This document shows positions 42,474 through 50,781 of a DNA stretch of 53,155 bases, in pieces. Both the position numbers and the translations under genes were made by a program. Source of the stretch: Clostridiales bacterium Firm_18 (GTDB lineage Bacteria; Bacillota; Clostridia; Monoglobales; Firm-18); NCBI GenBank assembly GCA_001604215.1, contig LVAX01000082.1, positions 1 to 53,155 of the forward strand. Direction: 5' to 3'. Every line of letters begins with the position of its first letter. Position 1 is the first letter of the stretch. Below the pieces are notes generated by a model, which worked only from the letters and a program-made list of their open reading frames with translations, ran no database searches and was not told where the DNA came from.

Positions 42474-43850
42474 ATGGTTTTGGGTTACGGGCGTCTTATA
42501 TCTTTTGTCAAAAATAAAAATATTGCAATACTTGGTATCGGTATCAGCAATTTGCCTCTTGTTAAAATGCTTGCGAAGTTCGGTGCCAATGTTACCGTGC
42601 GTGATAAAAAACCATATAGCCAAATAAAAGATTTGATAAATAATACCGGCGTGCAAAATATTAAACTGATGACGGGTGAAAACTATCTTGAAAATTTAAA
42701 CGAAGATATAATATTTAAAACTCCGGGCATCAGCATTTATACGCCTGAGCTGGCTAATGCGAAAAATTCCGGCTGCACCATTACCTCCGAGATGGAAATG
42801 TTTTTTGAGCTTTGTCCCGCCGACATAATTGGGGTTACCGGAAGTGACGGGAAAACGACAACAACAACACTTATATTTGAAATGCTGAAAAAAATGGGTT
42901 ATAATTGTCATTTGGGAGGCAATATCGGAAGGCCCCTGCTTTATGAAATAGAAAACATTTCGGCCGGGGACAAGGTTGTCGTTGAGCTTAGCAGTTTCCA
43001 GCTTCAAACGATGAAAAAAAGCCCTAAGATAGCCGTAATAACAAACGTATCACCAAATCATCTTGACTTTCACCGCGATATGGATGAATATATTGCTTCA
43101 AAGGAAAACATCTTTTTACATCAAAGTGATGAAGATACACTTGTACTTAATTTTGACAATGACATTACAAAATCTTTTGCCGAAAAAGCAAAGGGAAAGG
43201 TTGTTTCTTTCGGGAAAGATGAGCGCTGTTCCGTTATGACAAAAGACGGGGTTATATATGCACATGGAACGCCCATGCTAAATTGCGGCGATATTTTAAT
43301 ACCCGGATATCACAATGTGGAAAATTATATGGCCGCAATCGGTGCCGTTTCGGAACTGGTTAGCGCAGATTGCATAAGGGATGTTGCTAAAAGCTTTTCC
43401 GGGGTTGAGCACAGGATTGAATTTGTTCGTGAAATAGACGGGGTAAGGTTTTATAACGATTCCATCGCAAGCACTCCCACAAGAACAAGAGCATGCCTTA
43501 ATTCCTTTGACGATAAAGTTATTATTATCGCAGGTGGTTACGATAAAAAAATACCGTTTGAATCTTTTGCGAAGGATATTATAAGCCGGGTAAAGGTGCT
43601 TATTTTAATCGGAGCGACCGCCGGGAAAATTAAAAAAGCGGTAGAGGCGCAAAAGGGTGAAAAACCTCCGGTTATTATGGCGGAGAGTCTTGAGGATGCG
43701 GTAATAAAAGCAAAAGCAAACGCCCAAAATGGAGATACCGTTGTTTTGTCACCTGCATGTGCAAGCTTTGATATGTTTGATAATTTTGAGCAGCGAGGCA
43801 TAAAGTACAAAAAAGCGGTTATGGAGCTTGTAGCGGAAAGGATGAACTGA
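42474..43850 (+). CDS. murD: UDP-N-acetylmuramoylalanine--D-glutamate ligase
   Basis: Adds D-Glu to UDP-MurNAc-L-Ala in peptidoglycan synthesis. About 458 residues: N-terminal UDP-binding domain (NIAILGIGISNLPLVKML), the ATP-binding Mur motif GVTGSDGKTTTTTL, LSSFQLQTM, NVSPNHLDFH and the C-terminal domain with NDSIASTPTRT and SPACASFDMFDNFEQRG. ATG 42474 is close to AAGGGA (3-4 bases); TTG 42480 has better spacing and may be the true start. It lies alone among the mur genes, away from the usual dcw cluster, and is directly followed by the M42 genes. Confidence 0.93.
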   Translation: MVLGYGRLISFVKNKNIAILGIGISNLPLVKMLAKFGANVTVRDKKPYSQIKDLINNTGVQNIKLMTGENYLENLNEDIIFKTPGISIYTPELANAKNSGCTITSEMEMFFELCPADIIGVTGSDGKTTTTTLIFEMLKKMGYNCHLGGNIGRPLLYEIENISAGDKVVVELSSFQLQTMKKSPKIAVITNVSPNHLDFHRDMDEYIASKENIFLHQSDEDTLVLNFDNDITKSFAEKAKGKVVSFGKDERCSVMTKDGVIYAHGTPMLNCGDILIPGYHNVENYMAAIGAVSELVSADCIRDVAKSFSGVEHRIEFVREIDGVRFYNDSIASTPTRTRACLNSFDDKVIIIAGGYDKKIPFESFAKDIISRVKVLILIGATAGKIKKAVEAQKGEKPPVIMAESLEDAVIKAKANAQNGDTVVLSPACASFDMFDNFEQRGIKYKKAVMELVAERMN

Positions 43851-43851
43851 T

Positions 43852-44862
43852 TTGTTGCGCGAGCTTATTGATTTATGCGGCTTGGCCGGCATTTCTGGTT
43901 TTGAATACGGCATAAGCAAGCATATTCAGGAAATATTCGGCCTGCATTGCGAAGATACCGAAACAGATCCGGCCGGCAATGTCATAGGTATAATAGGCAA
44001 AGGCAGGGAAAAGAAAATATTGATTGAGGCCCATTTGGATGAAATCGGCCTAATGGTTAAAAGCATTGACCAAAACGGTTTTGTAAGCTTTGTATGTGTG
44101 GGGGGAGTCAATGCCTCCGTATTGCCGTCCGCCGAGGTTTATATTCACGGAAAAGAGCGAATTTATGGGGTAATAGGGGCAAGACCGCCGCACCTTCAAA
44201 GCGAAGAAGAAAGTAAAAACAAGTATAAAATCGAAGATATGTATATTGATACCGGATTTTCCAAGGATGAACTTGAAGGGCTGATACAAATCGGAGACCC
44301 TGTTTCTTTTGCCTGTGAACCCGCAGCTTTGCTCGGGGACAAGCTTTCTTCAAAATCAATTGATAACAGGGCCGGTGTCCTTTGCCTTATCAATTGCATG
44401 AAGCGTCTTAAAACTAAAAACACGGATTGTGAAATTGTATTTCTTGCGGCGGTGCAGGAAGAAGTAGGCTTAAGGGGAGCAAAGATAGGGGCATATAATA
44501 TCAATCCCGATTGGGCGATAATTATAGACGTTACCCATGCAATAACACCTTATACAAAAGACGGCGATATAGCTTTTGAACTGGGCAGCGGAGCCGCTGT
44601 TGCGGTTGGCCCCGGCATGCACCCTTTTATAACCGGAAAAATCATGGAAAGCGCAAAAAACATACCTTATTCCCTGGAGGTAACTCCGGGGAATTCCGGT
44701 ACGGATGCATGGGCAATACAAACCACAAAATCCGGCATCGGCTGCGCCCTTGTTTCAATTCCCTTAAAATATATGCACTCACAGGTTGAAACGGTGTGCA
44801 TGAGCGATATAAACGCCGTTTCGGACATAATATGCTATGCTGTGGAGGGCGGAATATGTTAA
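43852..44862 (+). CDS. M42-family aminopeptidase, paralogue 1
   Basis: Cytosolic dinuclear metal aminopeptidase/glutamyl aminopeptidase type (M42, FrvX/TET). 336 residues with every metal and catalytic motif: EAHLDEIG (His, first ligand; Asp), KSIDNRAG (bridging Asp), AAVQEEVGLRGA (catalytic and ligand Glu), IIDVTHA (Asp) and KYMHSQVE (His). TTG 43852 follows murD by one base with AAAGGA upstream. Its stop overlaps paralogue 2. M42 enzymes usually form 12-subunit shells; whether it mixes with the next two is unknown. Confidence 0.92.
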   Translation: MLRELIDLCGLAGISGFEYGISKHIQEIFGLHCEDTETDPAGNVIGIIGKGREKKILIEAHLDEIGLMVKSIDQNGFVSFVCVGGVNASVLPSAEVYIHGKERIYGVIGARPPHLQSEEESKNKYKIEDMYIDTGFSKDELEGLIQIGDPVSFACEPAALLGDKLSSKSIDNRAGVLCLINCMKRLKTKNTDCEIVFLAAVQEEVGLRGAKIGAYNINPDWAIIIDVTHAITPYTKDGDIAFELGSGAAVAVGPGMHPFITGKIMESAKNIPYSLEVTPGNSGTDAWAIQTTKSGIGCALVSIPLKYMHSQVETVCMSDINAVSDIICYAVEGGIC

Positions 44863-45878
44863 AAACATTATCCGAAGCTTTCGGGGCTTCCGGGGCGGAG
44901 CAGGAAGTAAGAGACTATATAAAAAATGCTGTGGAAAGTATATGCGATGATGTATATACGGACAACATGGGCAACTTAATATGCTTTAAAAAGGGAAAGT
45001 TAAAAGGCGGCCGCAGTATTATGCTTTCGGCGCATATGGATGAGGTCGGGTTCATTATTTCGGGCATAAACGAAAAAGGTTATTTGAATTTTAAAACAAT
45101 AGGCGGTATAGACCCGAGAGTAGTTATTGCAAAACGGGTATTGATAGGCAAAAATAAAATAAGGGGCGTTATAGGGGATAAGCCGCCCCACCTGACGGAT
45201 AAAAACAATAACGCAGCCCTGAAGACAGAAGAATTGTTTATCGATATCGGCGCAAAAAACAAGCAAGAAGCCGGAGAATATGTGTCAATAGGCGACTATG
45301 CATGCTTTGACAGCAAATTTATTCAGTTCGGCAACGGGCTGGTTAAGGGAAAAGCACTGGACAACAGGATAGGCTGTTATATATTGACCGAGCTTGCAAA
45401 AAATAATTATCCCCATGATATTTTTTATGTGTTTACCGTCCAGGAGGAAGTAGGCTGCAGGGGTGCTCAAACCGCCGCTTACAAAATAAAACCGGATATC
45501 TCGATAGTTGTGGAAGGCACCACCTGTTCCGATGTTCCAAAAACGGACGAAACGGGGTTTTCCACCAGGCTGAGAGGAGGCCCTGCCCTTTCAATTGTTG
45601 ACAGAACCTCGTATTCCGACAAGGAACTTCGCAATGCGTTATATAAAGCGGCAATAGGCAATAATATTAAAATACAGTACAAGCAAACAACTCTTGGAGG
45701 AAATGACGCCGGCGCAATTCAACTTTCCGAAGCGGGTGTGAAAACAGCCGTTATATCGGTTCCGTGCAGATACATTCATTCCCCAAGCAGTGTTGCAAGC
45801 CTTGAGGATATATCGGCTTGCAGGGAGGTGTTGCATAATTTTTTAATATCGGAGGATAAAGAAAAATGGAGCTTTTAA
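44856..45878 (+). CDS. M42-family aminopeptidase, paralogue 2
   Basis: 340-residue M42 peptidase. The active site is complete: SAHMDEVG, KALDNRIG, TVQEEVGCRGA, VVEGTT (Glu in place of the more common Asp ligand) and RYIHSPSS. It starts at ATG 44856 behind GGAGGGCGG, overlapping paralogue 1 by seven bases. It overlaps paralogue 3 by 13 bases. Sequence is clearly homologous to both neighbours, so the three arose by tandem duplication followed by strong divergence. Confidence 0.92.
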   Translation: MLKTLSEAFGASGAEQEVRDYIKNAVESICDDVYTDNMGNLICFKKGKLKGGRSIMLSAHMDEVGFIISGINEKGYLNFKTIGGIDPRVVIAKRVLIGKNKIRGVIGDKPPHLTDKNNNAALKTEELFIDIGAKNKQEAGEYVSIGDYACFDSKFIQFGNGLVKGKALDNRIGCYILTELAKNNYPHDIFYVFTVQEEVGCRGAQTAAYKIKPDISIVVEGTTCSDVPKTDETGFSTRLRGGPALSIVDRTSYSDKELRNALYKAAIGNNIKIQYKQTTLGGNDAGAIQLSEAGVKTAVISVPCRYIHSPSSVASLEDISACREVLHNFLISEDKEKWSF

Positions 45879-46819
45879 AAAAACTGGCAGAGGCAAACGC
45901 TCCTTCCGGCAGCGAAGAAAATGTAAGAAAAATCATATCGGAGGAAGCCGGAAAATACGCGGATGACATTACCGTTGACACACTCGGAAACCTTATTGTC
46001 AGAAAGAAAGGGCCGGGCAAAAGGATTATGCTGACGGCTCATATGGATGAACCGGGAGTTATTGCAACGGTAATTGACGATAAGGGCTTTGTATATTTTT
46101 CTCCTCTGGGCAGTGTAAAGCCCGGTGCCTTGCATGGCAGTAAAATGGTTTTTTTGGACGGCAGCATCGGAATAGCCGCAAGCAAAGCGGAAAAATACGA
46201 AAAAACAAGTGATTTATATATTGACCCGCTTAAAAAGAATACCGTTTCCCTGGGGGATTCTGCGGTTTTTGCCACTTGTTTCGAAGTATGCGGCAGCATT
46301 ATTTCGGGCAAGGCAATATCAAGCAGGGCTGGGTGCTATATATTGCTGCAAACATTAAAAAGCATTCAAAGCAGTAATAATGATTTGTACTTTGTATTTA
46401 CCGTCCAGCATCTGCTCGGGTCAAGGGGTGCGGGCATTGCGGCATCCCGGATTAACCCCGGCTATGCCATATCAATCGGCGCTGCGCCCTGCGACGACGT
46501 TCCGGGAGGCGCAAAGCTGCCTTTAAAAATCGGTGAAGGCCCGTCCGTTAAAATTATGGATAACACCATAATATGTCACCCGGTTATAAAAAGACGTATT
46601 ATAGAGGCGGCAAAGGCGGAAAACATTAAAATCCAATACGAAATATCCGAAAAGGAAGGCTCCGATTCGGGTGCGATTCATTTAAGGGGCGCCGGAGCTG
46701 TAAGCGGCGCAATTTCAATCCCCATAAGGTATTATAATACCGCCTTTGAAATTGCGGATTTATATGATGTAAACGGGGCAGCCGCCATATTGAAAAAGAT
46801 AATCGCGGAGGGAATATGA
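45866..46819 (+). CDS. M42-family paralogue 3, probable pseudoenzyme
   Basis: 317-residue M42 homologue with an open, undamaged frame but a lost active site. The first motif AHMDEPG (His59, Asp61) is kept. The bridging Asp-Asn of DNRxG is Ser152-Ser153 (AISSRAGCY); the Glu-Glu of VQEEVG is His182-Leu183 (VQHLLGSRGA); the Asp/Glu ligand after it is Gly205 (SIGAAPCDD); and the last His is Asn291 (RYYNTAFE). The fold motifs around these sites are well kept, arguing for selection as a structural or regulatory subunit rather than a decaying gene. GGAGG precedes the ATG and it is overlapped by ynbB. Confidence 0.9.
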   Translation: MELLKKLAEANAPSGSEENVRKIISEEAGKYADDITVDTLGNLIVRKKGPGKRIMLTAHMDEPGVIATVIDDKGFVYFSPLGSVKPGALHGSKMVFLDGSIGIAASKAEKYEKTSDLYIDPLKKNTVSLGDSAVFATCFEVCGSIISGKAISSRAGCYILLQTLKSIQSSNNDLYFVFTVQHLLGSRGAGIAASRINPGYAISIGAAPCDDVPGGAKLPLKIGEGPSVKIMDNTIICHPVIKRRIIEAAKAENIKIQYEISEKEGSDSGAIHLRGAGAVSGAISIPIRYYNTAFEIADLYDVNGAAAILKKIIAEGI

Positions 46820-48093
46820 AAAGCATTTTAAAGAATAATTTCGGTATTAGCGGGAAAATAATTGACTTTGGTGAAAAAATATATAATGATGTCAAGCCTT
46901 TGATAAACGATATAAAGCAAAGGGCAAGGTATAACCAAATCAAGGTTTTGTCGGCTTTTAACGAAAAAAGGGTGGAATCACAGCATTTAACCGGAACAAC
47001 TGGCTATGGCTATGATGACGCGGGAAGAGAAGTTACAGACAAGGTTTTTGCCCGGGTTTTCGGTGCGGAGGATGCCCTTGTAAGGCATAATATCGTAAGC
47101 GGCACCCATGCGATTTCCTTATGTCTGTTTGCCGTACTCCGGCCCGGCGACAATGTGGTATGTGCCGCCGGCAAGCCTTACGATACGCTTGAGGCGGTTT
47201 TGGGGCTGACCGGAAGCAATAACGGTTCTTTAAAAGATTTTGGCATCAAATGCAAAATTGCAGATTTGTCGGAAGGTAAGGTTGACAATAATAATATTAT
47301 GTCAACTTTGGATAAAAACACCAAAGCCGTTTTCATACAAAAGTCAAAAGGGTATGCCTGGCGCGATTCGCTTACAAATTCCCAAATAGAAGAAATTATA
47401 AAGGCTGTTAAAGCATATAACAAGGATATTGTTTGCATTGTTGACAATTGCTACGGTGAATTTGCCGAAATTGACGAGCCGCCGGCGCGTGGGGCGGATC
47501 TTGTTGCGGGTTCCCTGATAAAAAACCCCGGTGGCGGCATTGCCCCGACAGGTGGATATATTGCAGGTCGCCGGGACTTGGTAGAGCTTGCATCTTATAA
47601 GCTTAACTCCGTAGGGCTCGGAAAGCATGTAGGAGCTACGCTGGACACCAACAGGCTTTTATTGCAGGGCCTTTTTTTGGCGCCGAACACTGTGGGCGAA
47701 GCGTTGTCGGCGGCGGTTTTTTGCGCGGCAGTATTTAAAAATCTCGGGTTTAAGGTTTGCCCCGAAATCAATGATTACAGGAGTGACATAATACAAGCAA
47801 TTAAATTCGAAACTGAAAAAAGGGTAATTGAATTTTGCAAAGGGATTCAAAAAGGATCGCCGGTTGACAGCTTTGTAACGCCGACCCCGTGGGATATGCC
47901 CGGTTACAGCCATCGTGTTATTATGGCGGCGGGAGGGTTTGTTCAAGGCGCGTCGATAGAATTGTCCGCAGACGCCCCCATAAAACCGCCTTATATAGCT
48001 TATATGCAGGGCGGCCTGACATTTGACAGCGCATACGTGGGAATATTGTCCGCACTGCAAAGCCTGGCGGACGCAAAGGTTATAAATTTATAA
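46816..48093 (+). CDS. ynbB: Methionine gamma-lyase family PLP protein (YnbB-like)
   Basis: Fold-type I PLP enzyme of the YnbB / 'aluminium resistance' group, 425 residues. Motifs include TGTTGYGYDDAGRE near the N-terminus, SGTHAISL for cofactor phosphate, VDNCYGEF (Asp to the pyridine ring) and the PLP-lysine in GSLIKNPGGG. Its substrate is not established; a C-S lyase activity on methionine or cysteine derivatives is the family guess. Start ATG overlaps paralogue 3 by four bases (ATGA). It ends 16 bases before the convergent lexA. Confidence 0.88.
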   Translation: MKSILKNNFGISGKIIDFGEKIYNDVKPLINDIKQRARYNQIKVLSAFNEKRVESQHLTGTTGYGYDDAGREVTDKVFARVFGAEDALVRHNIVSGTHAISLCLFAVLRPGDNVVCAAGKPYDTLEAVLGLTGSNNGSLKDFGIKCKIADLSEGKVDNNNIMSTLDKNTKAVFIQKSKGYAWRDSLTNSQIEEIIKAVKAYNKDIVCIVDNCYGEFAEIDEPPARGADLVAGSLIKNPGGGIAPTGGYIAGRRDLVELASYKLNSVGLGKHVGATLDTNRLLLQGLFLAPNTVGEALSAAVFCAAVFKNLGFKVCPEINDYRSDIIQAIKFETEKRVIEFCKGIQKGSPVDSFVTPTPWDMPGYSHRVIMAAGGFVQGASIELSADAPIKPPYIAYMQGGLTFDSAYVGILSALQSLADAKVINL

Positions 48094-48109
48094 TACTAAA
48101 ATGATTACT

Positions 48110-48703
48110 TTAAAGTTTTCTGAATATACCCGTAACCTTGCCGAGAACCTCGACATTTTTGGCTATAATAGGCTCATACGCATCGTTCTGCGGTTGAAGC
48201 CTGACTCCGTTTTTATCGCTGTAAAAGGTTTTTACGGTAGCCTCGTCTTCAATCAGTGCAACGACAATATCGCCGTTTTTTGCAATGTTCTGTTTCTGGA
48301 CGATTACATAATCGCCGTCTAAAATCCCGGCATTAATCATGCTGTCGCCCGAAACCGCAAGCATAAATATTTCTTTGTTGCGTGCAAAATCTTCCGGAAG
48401 AGGAAAATATCCCTCAATGTTTTCTACAGCCAAAATTGGGGCCCCGGCCGTGACTTTGCCCAATATGGGTACATCTAAGTACCTTGACATATTTATCGGC
48501 GTCAGAGCGCGTTTTTTTAGGCTGCTTTTTGCAACATAGCCATAATGTTCAAGGGTTTTTAAATGAGCATGAACGGAAGAGGTTGATTTAAACCCGGTGG
48601 CTGCGCAAATTTCACGAATGGACGGGGAATACCCGTTTTCAGCTATAAATTTATTTATAAATTTTAAAATCTCGGATTGCTTTTTCGTTAAATTATCATA
48701 CAT
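48110..48703 (-). CDS. lexA: SOS repressor LexA
   Basis: Repressor of the DNA-damage response that cuts itself when RecA is active. 197 residues: N-terminal winged helix (1-70, SPSIREICAATGFKSTSSVHAHL), cleavage site Ala86-Gly87 (VTAGAPI), catalytic Ser121 (SGDSM) and Lys158 (ATVKTF). It starts six bases after the recombinase gene stop and has no promoter of its own that I can see, so it is co-transcribed. I could not find a clear LexA box (GAAC...GTTC type) upstream. Confidence 0.96.
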   Translation of the reverse strand: MYDNLTKKQSEILKFINKFIAENGYSPSIREICAATGFKSTSSVHAHLKTLEHYGYVAKSSLKKRALTPINMSRYLDVPILGKVTAGAPILAVENIEGYFPLPEDFARNKEIFMLAVSGDSMINAGILDGDYVIVQKQNIAKNGDIVVALIEDEATVKTFYSDKNGVRLQPQNDAYEPIIAKNVEVLGKVTGIFRKL

Positions 48704-48709
48704 AGTTAA

Positions 48710-49690
48710 TCAACGTTCCTTTTTCTTGGAATTTATACTAATATCGGCAAGCGGGTTTTTATTTACGGCTTCACGAAGCTGCGAGCTGTCGGTGTGGGTA
48801 TAAATTTCGGTTGTCGAAAGATTTTCATGCCCTAAAATTTCCTGAAGCACCCTTATGTCCACATTGCCATGCTTGTACATCAGCGTTGCGGCGGTGTGCC
48901 TGAGCTTATGGGTGGAATATTTTTTTGTGTCAAGCCCGGCGAGGCCTAAATATTTTTTAACAATCAGTTGTACTCCCCGGGCACCGATACGTTGCTTGTT
49001 TTTGTTTAAAAACAGCGCGTCTCTGTCCTTTACCCTGTCTTTGGGGCGAACCTCAAGATAAGCTGTTATTGCCGCCTTACAGGCATTGTTTAAGTAAATG
49101 GTTCTCTCTTTATTGCCTTTTCCGGTAACGGTAAGGGTGGATTCTTTTATATCGGATATGTTAATCCCTATCAGCTCCGAAAGTCGAAGCCCGCAGTTTA
49201 AAAGCAGAGTAAGGATACAGTAATCCCGTTTATTGATGTCCTGTGCTGATGACAGCAGCAGCATCGAGCTGTCCAAATCAAGGTGCCGGGGCAAAGACTT
49301 ACCAATTTTTGGCGTTTCAAGCTCTTTAGCCGGATTGTTTTCAAAATAGTTTTTTTTGGTGGTCAAAAATTTATAAAATGACTTTAAGCTTGAAACCTTC
49401 CGGGCACGGGAGGAGGATGTGTTTTTCCGAATCCGGTTTGTATAAGCCATATATTCGTATAAATCGCTTAAGGTAACTTCGGATAACATTTTTACGGTAA
49501 CGTCATCAATAGTAATGTCTTCAAATTCGGTGTCCTTGGAAACAAGACCGTTATGTATTTTTAAAAACCTGAAAAATGTTCTGAGGTCATAAAAATATTC
49601 CTTGGCAGTATTTTGTGATTTGCCCTTTATAGTATCCATATAGCTTAGAAATTCCCTTAATACGAGGGGTGCACTGCTGTAATCATACAT
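48710..49690 (-). CDS. Tyrosine recombinase, XerC/XerD-like
   Basis: 326-residue site-specific recombinase. N-terminal SAM-like core-binding domain (5-115) and catalytic domain with Arg169 (CGLRLSELIGI), Lys191 (TGKGNKERTI), His261-x-x-Arg264 (HKLRHTAATLM), His288 (LGHENLST) and the nucleophile Tyr297 (EIYTH). The size and lack of phage genes fit a housekeeping Xer protein, but it could be a different chromosomal recombinase. ATG 49690 has GGTGG near and AAGGAGG farther upstream; an open frame continues to 49726. It shares a transcript with lexA. Confidence 0.88.
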   Translation of the reverse strand: MYDYSSAPLVLREFLSYMDTIKGKSQNTAKEYFYDLRTFFRFLKIHNGLVSKDTEFEDITIDDVTVKMLSEVTLSDLYEYMAYTNRIRKNTSSSRARKVSSLKSFYKFLTTKKNYFENNPAKELETPKIGKSLPRHLDLDSSMLLLSSAQDINKRDYCILTLLLNCGLRLSELIGINISDIKESTLTVTGKGNKERTIYLNNACKAAITAYLEVRPKDRVKDRDALFLNKNKQRIGARGVQLIVKKYLGLAGLDTKKYSTHKLRHTAATLMYKHGNVDIRVLQEILGHENLSTTEIYTHTDSSQLREAVNKNPLADISINSKKKER

Positions 49691-49714
49691 AAAACCACCG
49701 CTTGCAACCTCCTT

Positions 49715-49748
49715 CCAACTTCGCAAAATATTAATTTTGCGAAGTTGG
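49715..49748 (-). promoter_or_regulatory. Perfect palindrome in the leader of the recombinase-lexA transcript
   Basis: A 15-base-pair perfect inverted repeat (arms CCAACTTCGCAAAAT / ATTTTGCGAAGTTGG, loop ATTA) lies between the promoter and the gene, directly before the AAGGAGG motif. No T run follows on either strand, so it is not a terminator. It could be an operator, a leader RNA structure, or a recombinase site. Confidence 0.7.
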
Positions 49749-49770
49749 CTTGTGAGGTTTATTTTCCTTG

Positions 49771-49799
49771 ATTATACTACTTATTTTTGTTAAAATCAA
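49771..49799 (-). promoter_or_regulatory. Promoter of recombinase-lexA
   Basis: On the minus strand TTGATT, 17 bases, TATAAT (plus-strand complements at 49794-49799 and 49771-49776). The predicted transcript start lies just before the palindrome at 49748. Confidence 0.75.
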
Positions 49800-49807
49800 G
49801 GTAAATA

Positions 49808-49838
49808 AAAAATTCCGGCTTAAAAAACCGGAATTTTT
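49808..49838 (-). terminator. Terminator of the HU gene
   Basis: AAAAATTCCGG (49808-49818) with CCGGAATTTTT (49828-49838), loop of nine bases; a run of six T follows on the minus strand. It ends the HU transcript just before the recombinase promoter. Confidence 0.88.
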
Positions 49839-49854
49839 ATTGATTTAAAATAAA

Positions 49855-50127
49855 TTACTTAACTGCGTCTTTAAGAGCTTTACCTGCCTTGAAAACCGGG
49901 GTTGTTGTTGCACTTATTTTGATTTTTGCGCCTGTCTGCGGATTTCTTCCTTCGCGTGCAGCTCTTTTTCTTGTTTCAAATGTACCGAAACCTACCAGTT
50001 GTACTTTGTCGCCCTTTTTCAAAGCGGCTGTTACTGCTTCGATTGTTGCGCTTAAAGCTGCTTCCGCATCCTTTTTGGTCATGCTTGCTTTTTCTGCTAT
50101 TGCTGCTACTAAATCTGTTTTGTTCAT
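49855..50127 (-). CDS. hup: HU-family DNA-binding protein
   Basis: 90-residue histone-like protein that bends and compacts DNA. The pattern [39 protein letters not shown] (the DNA-binding arm) and [14 protein letters not shown] is complete HU. The ATG at 50127 has GGGAGG upstream on the minus strand. Single gene with its own promoter and terminator, as expected for an abundant protein. Confidence 0.96.
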   Translation of the reverse strand: MNKTDLVAAIAEKASMTKKDAEAALSATIEAVTAALKKGDKVQLVGFGTFETRKRAAREGRNPQTGAKIKISATTTPVFKAGKALKDAVK

Positions 50128-50168
50128 TCGTACAAACCTCCCTATAATTATAAAAAATTGACAATTGA

Positions 50169-50197
50169 ATTGTATCACTATTTTATAAGAAATTCAA
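50169..50197 (-). promoter_or_regulatory. Promoter of HU gene
   Basis: Minus strand TTGAAT, 17 bases, TACAAT (complements at 50192-50197 and 50169-50174), about 42 bases before the ATG. The remaining A/T-rich sequence up to 50339 shows no gene or clear terminator. Confidence 0.65.
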
Positions 50198-50339
50198 GTA
50201 TATTTTTTAAAAAATTGATAATAAAGCGTTTTTTTGGCTATATTTCATAATTTACACTGCAAAAATTACTATATACTGGCAAATACAAAAGGTTAAATTG
50301 TGCAAAATAACCGTATATTATATGGGATTGTCACTGTTT

Positions 50340-50762
50340 TTATTCACCGATTATTTTGATTAAAACCCTTTTTTCCCTTCTGCCGTCATATTCCCCGTAA
50401 AAAATTTGTTCCCATGTACCGAAATCAAGCTTTCCGTCCGTAACGGCAACTACCACTTCACGGCCCATAATTTGCCGTTTTAAATGGGCGTCCGCATTAT
50501 CCTCGAATCCGTTATGCCTGTATTGGTTATATGGCTTTTCGGGAGCAAGCTTCTCCAAAAAGGTTTCAAAATCGGCATGAAGACCGCTCTCGTCATCGTT
50601 TATAAACACACTTGCCGTTATATGCATTGCATTTACCAAAACAAGCCCTTCCTTTATTCCGCTTTCATGCAATGCCTCCTCCACCTGCCTTGTAATGTTT
50701 ATATATGCTCTTCTTGTGGGGGTGTTGAATTTTAATATCTTTCTGTAGCTTTTCATAAGCAA
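50340..50762 (-). CDS. yjbQ: YjbQ/UPF0047 family protein
   Basis: 140-residue protein of the YjbQ (UPF0047) family; some members have weak thiamine phosphate synthase activity but the true role is unknown. Conserved histidine motifs [26 protein letters not shown] and the C-terminal [22 protein letters not shown] are all present. The start is TTG 50762 (five bases after AAAGGAG) or ATG 50756. It is last in a probable operon with MATE and the aldo/keto reductase. Confidence 0.9.
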   Translation of the reverse strand: MLMKSYRKILKFNTPTRRAYINITRQVEEALHESGIKEGLVLVNAMHITASVFINDDESGLHADFETFLEKLAPEKPYNQYRHNGFEDNADAHLKRQIMGREVVVAVTDGKLDFGTWEQIFYGEYDGRREKRVLIKIIGE

Positions 50763-50781
50763 ATCATCTCCTTTAAAAATT

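Noticed and set aside
45866..46819. Plain pseudogene for M42 paralogue 3
   Set aside because: The frame is intact, overlaps both neighbours in a coupled manner, has a ribosome site, and keeps the sequence around each changed active-site residue.
48704..48720. LexA box before lexA
   Set aside because: GGAACGTTGATTAAC on the minus strand has one half-site-like GAAC but no matching GTTC at the right distance.
48710..49690. Prophage or integrative element marked by the tyrosine recombinase
   Set aside because: No phage, plasmid or conjugation genes and no flanking tRNA or direct repeats were seen; base use is like the neighbours and lexA is co-transcribed.
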